Source: Agrobacterium cavarae
Lineage (GTDB): Bacteria; Pseudomonadota; Alphaproteobacteria; Rhizobiales; Rhizobiaceae
Reading direction: 5' to 3'
DNA length: 64,000 nucleotides
NCBI RefSeq assembly: GCF_004310285.1
Contig: NZ_SISF01000023.1
Coordinates: forward strand, 124,001 to 188,000
The translations under genes were made by a program, and so were the position numbers. Below are positions 58,948-64,000 of this stretch, in pieces. The notes under the pieces are model-generated. The model made no database searches. It had not been told where the DNA came from and worked only from the letters and a program-made list of their open reading frames with translations. Numbering within the stretch: the stretch's first letter is position 1; each line of letters starts with the position of its first letter.

Positions 58948-60162
58948 TTACGTCCCCAGGGTGAACTGAACAACGTCGATCCGGCCGCCTCTGAAGCCCG
59001 CCGCGCAATAATGAAGATAATATTGCCACATGCGGCGGAAGCGCTCGTCGAAGCCCATCGGCTGGATTCGTTCCCAGTTTGCAATGAAAGCACGATCCCA
59101 AAGCATCAGCGTCCGGTCGTAGTCCTGGCCGAAGCGCAGCTCGTCGGTGACTGAAACGCCCTCGCGTGCTGCCGCCTGGCGGAACGCGGTGATGGAGGGA
59201 AGCATTCCACCGGGGAAGATATAGGTCTGGATGAAATCGGCGTTGCGGCGGTACTGGTCGAAGAACGGCTCGTCGATGGTGATGACCTGTACGACGGCCT
59301 TGCCACCAGGCGCCAGCAGTTCCCGCACCCGCTTGAAGTACACCGGCCAGTTCTCCTCGCCGACGGCTTCGAACATCTCGATGGAGACGATCTTGGAGTA
59401 GGTGCCTTGGCAATCGCGGTAATCCTCCAGCCGGATGTCGCTGCGCTCTGACAAGCCTGCCTTGGCAAGCCGGTTGCGCGCATAGGCGGCCTGCTCCTGA
59501 GAGAGCGTCAGACCGGTGACACGGCAGCCTGTCTTTGCCATGGCATATTCGGCAAAGCCGCCCCAACCGCAGCCGATCTCCAGCACGTGGTCGTCGGGCC
59601 CGATCTGCAGTTCTTCAACGATGCGGTCGTATTTGGCGTTCTGCGCTTCAGCCAGCGTCTGGCCGGGTTGTGTAAAGAGCGCGGAAGAATAGGTCATGGT
59701 CTCATCGAGCCATGCGCCGTAGAAGCGATTGCCAAGATCGTAGTGGAACGCGATGTTTCGGCGGCTTCCAGACTTGGAGTTGCGGCGCAGACGATGGCGC
59801 AGATAGTCGATGGTTGCCGTCAAACGTGACGGCTGCGAAAGCGACAGCCAGCTTTTTTCGTTGGCAACAGCGAGTTCCAGCAGTGAGGAGATATCCGGGC
59901 TGTCCCAGTCACCGTCCATGTAGGCGCGTGCAAAACCCATATCGCCACCAGTTACCAGGCGACGAACCAACCGACCTCGGTTCAGGCAAATGACCCCATG
60001 CGGTCCGGACTCCTTGCCTTGCAACACATATTCCTGCCCGCCGGGGAAAACGAGCGTCAGACGTCCATGCGTCAATCCGCTCAGTCTCCGGCAGATCATC
60101 CTTTGCCAGAAAGGGGCTGCGTGAAGGAGAAGCGGGCGCGTTTCCTGTTCAGCGTGGCTCAT
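58948..60162 (-). CDS. cfa: Cyclopropane-fatty-acyl-phospholipid synthase
   Basis: This 404-residue SAM-dependent enzyme adds a methylene bridge to unsaturated acyl chains of membrane lipids. The SAM site is HVLEIGCGWGGFAEYA near residue 190, with VTGLTLSQEQ, YSKIVSIEMFEAVG, and ETMTYSSALF before it. It lacks no core motif. In Rhodobacter a cfa gene is part of the RpoE/ChrR singlet-oxygen response; here it is the last gene of the operon facing SigE-ChrR. Gap to the DUF1365 gene is three bases. Confidence 0.94.
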   Translation of the reverse strand: MSHAEQETRPLLLHAAPFWQRMICRRLSGLTHGRLTLVFPGGQEYVLQGKESGPHGVICLNRGRLVRRLVTGGDMGFARAYMDGDWDSPDISSLLELAVANEKSWLSLSQPSRLTATIDYLRHRLRRNSKSGSRRNIAFHYDLGNRFYGAWLDETMTYSSALFTQPGQTLAEAQNAKYDRIVEELQIGPDDHVLEIGCGWGGFAEYAMAKTGCRVTGLTLSQEQAAYARNRLAKAGLSERSDIRLEDYRDCQGTYSKIVSIEMFEAVGEENWPVYFKRVRELLAPGGKAVVQVITIDEPFFDQYRRNADFIQTYIFPGGMLPSITAFRQAAAREGVSVTDELRFGQDYDRTLMLWDRAFIANWERIQPMGFDERFRRMWQYYLHYCAAGFRGGRIDVVQFTLGT

Positions 60163-60165
60163 TTT

Positions 60166-60975
60166 TCATGCCTCCCATGATTGCGGCGTTTTGGCGGGGA
60201 CGGAGCTCGCAATGCGGCTCTCAGCGGCCTTGTGACGATAAAGTGGATTGCCCTTGGCCCAGAGGAGAAGGGCTTCCCAGTGGATGGCGCCCATGATCTT
60301 GAGCGTCATCAGCGGATGGGACAGAAAACATCTGGCGAGCGCGCCATCCGTCAAAGGACGGCGCTTGCCGGTGAAGGAGGCGAACAGCAACTCGCCCTCG
60401 GCATCGCGCTCGTTGATGGCAACGCGCACCATCGCTTCCGGCGGATCGATGCGGAAATCATAGGTGCACTCCATCGGCACGAAGGGCGACACATACATTT
60501 CCTTGTCGCAGGCATGCCGGACGGTGCCGCCAGCGCCTTGCGGAGTGGGAATGATATAGGTGTGGCGCTCGTGGAAGGTGTTGCAGACCTCATAGAGAAT
60601 GGCGACCAGCCGGTCATTCTCACGACGGTCACGGCAGAAATAGACCGTCAGCGGATTGAAGACATAGCCGAAGATGCGCGGGTAGCAGAGCATCTCGACA
60701 CGTAGCTCTTCAAGCGGCACATCGATATCGGCCTCGCCAAGCCTCGTCCGGCACCAGTCCTTCAGCGCGCCCTTTTCACCGATGCCGTGGTCCTTGTCGT
60801 GAAAGCTGAAAATCGAAAAGCGATTATGGGCAAAGAGCAGCATCGTCTGATCGACCAGCGGCAATTCATCCAGGTCGAGAAGCATCGAAAAAACGCGGTA
60901 ACGCAGCTTGTGCGGGCGCGGACGATGGCGCGCATGCACAACGTTGCCGGCGTAGATCGCGGAGCGCAACGTCAT
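60166..60975 (-). CDS. DUF1365 family protein
   Basis: This 269-residue protein matches DUF1365: RSAIYAGNVVHARHRPRPHKLRYRVF at the N terminus, DIDVPLEELRVEMLCYPRIFGYVFNPLTVYFCRD in the middle and ASFTGKRRPLTDGALARCFL later. The family always travels with a FAD oxidoreductase and cfa-like genes in oxidative stress clusters; function is unknown, lipid modification is suspected. The ATG at 60975 shares its A with the upstream TGA stop (TGATG), so translation is coupled. Confidence 0.9.
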   Translation of the reverse strand: MTLRSAIYAGNVVHARHRPRPHKLRYRVFSMLLDLDELPLVDQTMLLFAHNRFSIFSFHDKDHGIGEKGALKDWCRTRLGEADIDVPLEELRVEMLCYPRIFGYVFNPLTVYFCRDRRENDRLVAILYEVCNTFHERHTYIIPTPQGAGGTVRHACDKEMYVSPFVPMECTYDFRIDPPEAMVRVAINERDAEGELLFASFTGKRRPLTDGALARCFLSHPLMTLKIMGAIHWEALLLWAKGNPLYRHKAAESRIASSVPAKTPQSWEA

Positions 60976-62333
60976 CAGACGCGCTCCTCTACGGGCGACA
61001 TGAAGATGCGACCGGATTCGTTTTCCACCGTCCAAGGTCGTTTGACGCCGCCCAACGCTTCTGCGACCGCAAGGCCGGACTGAATGCCATCCTCATGGAA
61101 GCCGCTGCCGAAATGCGCGCCGCAGAACCAGGTGTTGCGACGGCCCTGCAGCGACCACAGGCTCTTCTGTGCTGCCATCGCCTTGGTATCGAAAAGTGGG
61201 TGGGTGTAATCGAAGCTCTGGATCACCTTGGCCGGATCGACGGCGCGAGAGGGGTTGAGCGTGACGAAGAGCGGCGTTGCAGGATCGATAGGCTGGAGCT
61301 TGTTCATCCAGTAGGTGACGCAAAGCGCCTCCGTACCGCGCGATCCCGGCTCGCTGAGATAATTCCAGCTGGACCAGACGGCTTTGCGCTTCGGCATCAG
61401 GCGCTCATCGCTGTGAAGCACGGCCGTGTTGTTCGTATATTCGAATGCGCCGAGAAGGGCCTGCTCATGATCGTCAGCGTCGGCAAGAAGCGACAAGGCA
61501 TCATCCGCGTGCGTGGCGATCACCACATCATCGAAAACCGAGACATCGCCCGCGCGGTCGACGACCGTCACGCCCTCGGGCGTACGACGGATGGCGGCCA
61601 CCGGGCTTGAAAGGCGCACCGTTCCGCGAAACTCGGCAAGCACGCGCGACACATATTCCCGGCTTCCGCCTTTGACCGTCCGCCACTGAGGGCGGCCGGA
61701 AAGCTGGACGAGGCCATGATTGACAAAAAAGCGAATGAAGGCGTGCAGCGGATAATCGCGCATGTCGTTGGCGGTCATCGACCAGATCGCAGCACCCATC
61801 GGCAGCAGATGATCGTCGATGAAGCCCGCTGAATAGTTGTTTCGATCGAGATAGGCGCCGAGACTGACGCCGCGCAGGCTCTCGTCTTTCAGAAGATCCG
61901 GCGCGACCTTGTAGAAGCGCATGATGTCCCGCACCATTTTCCAGAAGCGCGGGCGAAAGAGATTGGACTTCTGGCCAATCAGCCCGGCAAAGTCGGAGCC
62001 TGAATATTCAAGCGCTCCACCGCCAAGCGATGCTGCAAAGGACATGTCGGAGGCAGCCGTCTGCACGCCGAGATGCGCAAACAGAGCCACAAGATTGGGG
62101 TAGTTCTTCTCGTTGTAGACGATAAATCCCGTATCGACGGCAATGGGAGCCTTGCCCGCAGGTTCGACATCGACCGTATTGGCATGGCCGCCAGGTCGAT
62201 GGTTGCTCTCGTAGAGCGTGACGTCGCAGGACTTGTCCAGGAGCCACGCAGCCGAGAGGCCAGAGATACCGGAACCGATAACGGCAACCTTGCGCTGTGC
62301 CTGTCCGTCTCTTGACCGCGACGATATATTCAT
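60975..62333 (-). CDS. FAD-dependent amine-oxidase-like oxidoreductase
   Basis: This 452-residue flavoprotein has the N-terminal FAD-binding Rossmann motif VAVIGSGISGLSAAWLL, the ESNHRPGGHANTVD follow-up, the segment VDTGFIVYNEKNYPNL and the late FCGAHFGSGFHEDG, typical of the NAD(P)-binding/amine oxidase proteins of the RpoE/ChrR regulon. The ATG at 62333 (MNISSRS) is preferred over 62357 because a SigE-type promoter is predicted just upstream and would give too short a leader. It heads the three-gene operon with DUF1365 and cfa. Substrate may be unsaturated lipids, by context. Confidence 0.85.
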   Translation of the reverse strand: MNISSRSRDGQAQRKVAVIGSGISGLSAAWLLDKSCDVTLYESNHRPGGHANTVDVEPAGKAPIAVDTGFIVYNEKNYPNLVALFAHLGVQTAASDMSFAASLGGGALEYSGSDFAGLIGQKSNLFRPRFWKMVRDIMRFYKVAPDLLKDESLRGVSLGAYLDRNNYSAGFIDDHLLPMGAAIWSMTANDMRDYPLHAFIRFFVNHGLVQLSGRPQWRTVKGGSREYVSRVLAEFRGTVRLSSPVAAIRRTPEGVTVVDRAGDVSVFDDVVIATHADDALSLLADADDHEQALLGAFEYTNNTAVLHSDERLMPKRKAVWSSWNYLSEPGSRGTEALCVTYWMNKLQPIDPATPLFVTLNPSRAVDPAKVIQSFDYTHPLFDTKAMAAQKSLWSLQGRRNTWFCGAHFGSGFHEDGIQSGLAVAEALGGVKRPWTVENESGRIFMSPVEERV

Positions 62334-62366
62334 GACTTCCAGGTCCATCTTCTTCATGTCGAACGT

Positions 62367-62393
62367 TACGCATGGCGATGCCCAATGGATTTC
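62367..62393 (-). promoter_or_regulatory. Predicted SigE-type promoter for the FAD oxidoreductase-DUF1365-cfa operon
   Basis: On the minus strand AAATCC and CGTA are separated by 16 bases. The same spacing and the ATCC/CGTA elements occur in the divergent promoter before the sigma gene, suggesting both are read by the same sigma factor. Confidence 0.55.
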
Positions 62394-62429
62394 CGAAACG
62401 TTAAATTTTGTCTTCAGCCCTACCTCGAG

Positions 62430-62455
62430 TGATCCACTGAAATAGACGTGCCGTA
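62430..62455 (+). promoter_or_regulatory. Predicted SigE autoregulatory promoter
   Basis: TGATCC at 62430-62435 and CGTA at 62452-62455 are separated by 16 bases. TGATCC matches the -35 element described for Rhodobacter RpoE-type promoters of the ChrR system. It precedes the sigma factor gene, as expected for autoregulation. Confidence 0.6.
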
Positions 62456-62572
62456 GTCGCCATCATGACGATAAATGTTTCCATAGCGTCGGCGCCGTGC
62501 CACTATATGAGCAACAATAGGAAGAGGCCTGTTGCTCAGAAAACGCGTGGGAGCGAGGTAAAGCCTATTCGC

Positions 62573-63142
62573 ATGGGTGAAACGGTCCAGAACAATATCG
62601 AGGACGAGCTTCCCGGACTGCTGAGAGCGATTGCATCGGAACGCAGTGTGGAGGCCTTCGAAGCCGTATTCCGGTATTTCGGGCCACGCGTGCGGATCTA
62701 TATGTTACGGCAGGTGCGTGACGCGCAGGCCGCCGAGGAACTAATGCAGGAAACAATGATGACGGTCTGGAACAAGGCCGCCCTCTTCGATCCGGCAAGA
62801 GGCAACGTCTCCGCCTGGATATTCAGAATTGCCCGAAATCTCAGAATCGATGCGCACCGCCGCGATCGCCGTCCCGAATTCGATTTGAACGATCCGGCCT
62901 TCGTCGCCGATGATGCGCCGGCCGCCGATACCCAGATGGAAGAGTTGCAGGATGCAGAGCGTCTGCATCGGGCGCTGGCCGACCTGCCGCAGGAACAGCG
63001 TGATCTTCTGAAGCGTTCCTTCTTCGAGGAAATGTCCCATAGCGTCATCGCCCAACAGCTTGGCCTGCCGATCGGAACCGTCAAGTCGCGCATCCGGCTC
63101 GCCTTTGCCAAACTGAGAACAGAACTGGAGTCGCGCACATGA
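62573..63142 (+). CDS. sigE: ECF sigma factor of the RpoE/ChrR (ECF11) type
   Basis: This 189-residue sigma factor has region 2 (ERSVEAFEAVFRYFGPRVRIYMLRQVRDAQAAEELMQETMMTVW) for -10 recognition and melting, a short linker, and region 4 (PQEQRDLLKRSFFEEMSHSVIAQQLGLPIGTVKSRIRLAFAKL) for -35 binding. The anti-sigma gene overlaps its end by four bases. Starts at 62465 and 62507 are in frame too; I prefer 62573 (MGETVQN) since it gives the standard family length and leaves a leader after the predicted promoter, although its ribosome site (GAGG, 14 bases away) is weak. It likely answers singlet oxygen or organic peroxides. Confidence 0.88.
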   Translation: MGETVQNNIEDELPGLLRAIASERSVEAFEAVFRYFGPRVRIYMLRQVRDAQAAEELMQETMMTVWNKAALFDPARGNVSAWIFRIARNLRIDAHRRDRRPEFDLNDPAFVADDAPAADTQMEELQDAERLHRALADLPQEQRDLLKRSFFEEMSHSVIAQQLGLPIGTVKSRIRLAFAKLRTELESRT

Positions 63143-63801
63143 GTGTTCGGCACCACATCAGCGACGAATTGCTTCTGGATTATGCGTCGGGCAGTCTGGC
63201 GGAAAGCTGGAGCCTTGCGGTCGCCACTCATCTTGCGCTGTGTCCCGAATGCCGCAAGCGGTTGCACGCCATGGAAATGACGGCGGGTGCCCTTCTGCGT
63301 GACGTTGAACCTGCCCAGGGAATTTCCGAGGGTCAATGGAGCGCCATGAAGGCCCGCCTGCGCGCCGAGGCGCCTGCAACGCGACCTTCTGCAACAGCCT
63401 CAGCCGCGACCAAGGCGTCGGTCTTGCCAGAACCTCTGCGCTCCTATGCCGGCGGAGATATCGACAGGCTGAAGTGGAAGCCGCTTGGCCCAGGTGCGTA
63501 TCATTTCCCCATCCCCACGCGTGATGGTGAAGCCCAGGTCCGCTTGCTGAGGATCCCGGCTGGAAAGCCTGTTCCCGAACACACCCATGGCGGGCGCGAG
63601 TTGACGGTGGTTCTCGCCGGATGCTTTCGCGATGGCGACGACGTTTTCCATCGCGGCGATTTCGAAGAGGCGGATGAGGATCTTACCCACCAGCCGATAG
63701 CCGGCGAGGGGGAGGATTGTATTTGCCTTGCCGTCACCGATGCGCCGCTGAAGTTCAAAAGCTGGATCGTCAGGCTGGTTCAGCCGGTTTTGGGAATTTG
63801 A
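63139..63801 (+). CDS. chrR: ChrR-type zinc anti-sigma factor
   Basis: This 220-residue protein holds SigE inactive until oxidative stress. The N-terminal zinc-binding anti-sigma domain has ATHLALCPECRKR (His-x3-Cys-x2-Cys, near residues 31-38). A linker follows, then a C-terminal cupin domain with EHTHGGRELTVVLAG as the metal-ligand strand and FEEADEDLTHQP. In Rhodobacter ChrR the cupin is needed for singlet-oxygen response. The ATG overlaps the sigma stop by four bases (ATGA), so both proteins are made together. Confidence 0.93.
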   Translation: MSVRHHISDELLLDYASGSLAESWSLAVATHLALCPECRKRLHAMEMTAGALLRDVEPAQGISEGQWSAMKARLRAEAPATRPSATASAATKASVLPEPLRSYAGGDIDRLKWKPLGPGAYHFPIPTRDGEAQVRLLRIPAGKPVPEHTHGGRELTVVLAGCFRDGDDVFHRGDFEEADEDLTHQPIAGEGEDCICLAVTDAPLKFKSWIVRLVQPVLGI

Positions 63802-63829
63802 CGCCAGCTCATAAAAGGAAGTTTGCCGT

Positions 63830-64000
63830 ATGCAACTGATCATCGCCTATGTCGCAACGGCTATCGTCTTCTTCGGGCTGGATTTCGTCTGGCTCTCAAA
63901 GCTCGCCGTCGGCTTTTATAAGCGGGAAATCGGGCAACTGATGCTGCCCAAACCCAATTTCGTAGCAGCAGGCGTCTTCTATCTCTTCTACATCGCAGGC
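63830..64000 (+). CDS. DUF2177 family membrane protein, N-terminal part
   Basis: The gene runs off the window. The visible 57 codons read MQLIIAYVATAIVFFGLDFV at the start and continue with WLSKLAVGFYKREIGQLMLP, which is typical of DUF2177 membrane proteins. Such proteins usually have four helices and follow ChrR-type regulators in alphaproteobacteria. An AAGGAAG site precedes the ATG by about 9 bases. It probably belongs to the same transcript as sigE-chrR. Confidence 0.85.
   Translation, partial: MQLIIAYVATAIVFFGLDFVWLSKLAVGFYKREIGQLMLPKPNFVAAGVFYLFYIAG

Overview
This window looks like chromosomal DNA of a Rhizobiaceae bacterium, most likely the Agrobacterium/Rhizobium group. The reasons are gene content and order (dapE-dapD, the rpmH-rnpA-yidC-engB cluster followed by argB, a lone pyrC next to pyrE, an Hsp20 gene with a ROSE-type leader and a DUF1150 neighbour, a SigE/ChrR-type sigma factor unit), high GC coding DNA, RirA-like IRO boxes (TGA-N9-TCA) and a dispersed rhizobial-type palindromic repeat present twice. 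This is inferred from recognised protein families; no database was searched.

Region 1 (1-17.9 kb) is ordinary core chromosome: the 3' end of truA, a membrane protein, dapE and dapD (lysine/diaminopimelate synthesis), a LOG-family protein, a nucleoside hydrolase, an hsp20/DUF1150 pair under a likely RpoH promoter and RNA thermometer, an EF-hand protein, a pyrimidine 5'-nucleotidase, a DMT exporter, argB, a small anti-sigma-like membrane protein, the overlapping rpmH-rnpA-yidC-engB block, a chemoreceptor, an orphan histidine kinase and a tRNA-Arg(ACG).

Region 2 (17.95-28.70 kb) is a 10.7-kb phage-derived island integrated in the 3' end of that tRNA-Arg, bounded by a 47-bp perfect direct repeat. 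It carries a tyrosine integrase, a fused prohead protease/major capsid protein, a HTH protein, two divergent paralogous RHH-type proteins, a tape measure protein, a tail assembly chaperone whose extension needs a -1 ribosomal frameshift at G GGA AAC, and a HTH replication-initiator-like gene that holds 23-bp iterons inside its own coding sequence. No terminase, portal, tail tube, sheath or baseplate gene is visible, so it is either a decayed prophage or a satellite that builds its own capsid. Its most remarkable part is 23,897-24,330: the gap between two convergent genes is filled by about 17 back-to-back short palindromes with a mean spacing near 26 bp. They share a small CARATTG/CAATTTG core, but their arms differ from unit to unit while staying self-complementary. 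I know of no named element like this.

Region 3 (28.7-31.64 kb) holds three co-directional genes (methyltransferase, AraC regulator, SDR) and ends in a third, degenerate copy of the tRNA end, suggesting an older insertion at the same site.

Region 4 (31.7-64 kb) is mixed chromosome: a HAD-like protein plus methyltransferase pair, an alpha/beta hydrolase lipoprotein, a proline-racemase-family enzyme with a Ser/Cys active-site pair, pyrC-pyrE, a fructokinase, GNAT and Lrp proteins, transporters and their regulators, a LacI-controlled DHDPS-like/MFS catabolic unit, pgi, fadD, a three-gene Fe(III) ABC importer with IRO boxes, a PRC-barrel protein, small proteins, and a SigE-ChrR stress unit. That unit sits divergent from, and probably controls, a FAD oxidoreductase-DUF1365-cyclopropane synthase operon through matching promoters. 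The window ends inside a DUF2177 gene.
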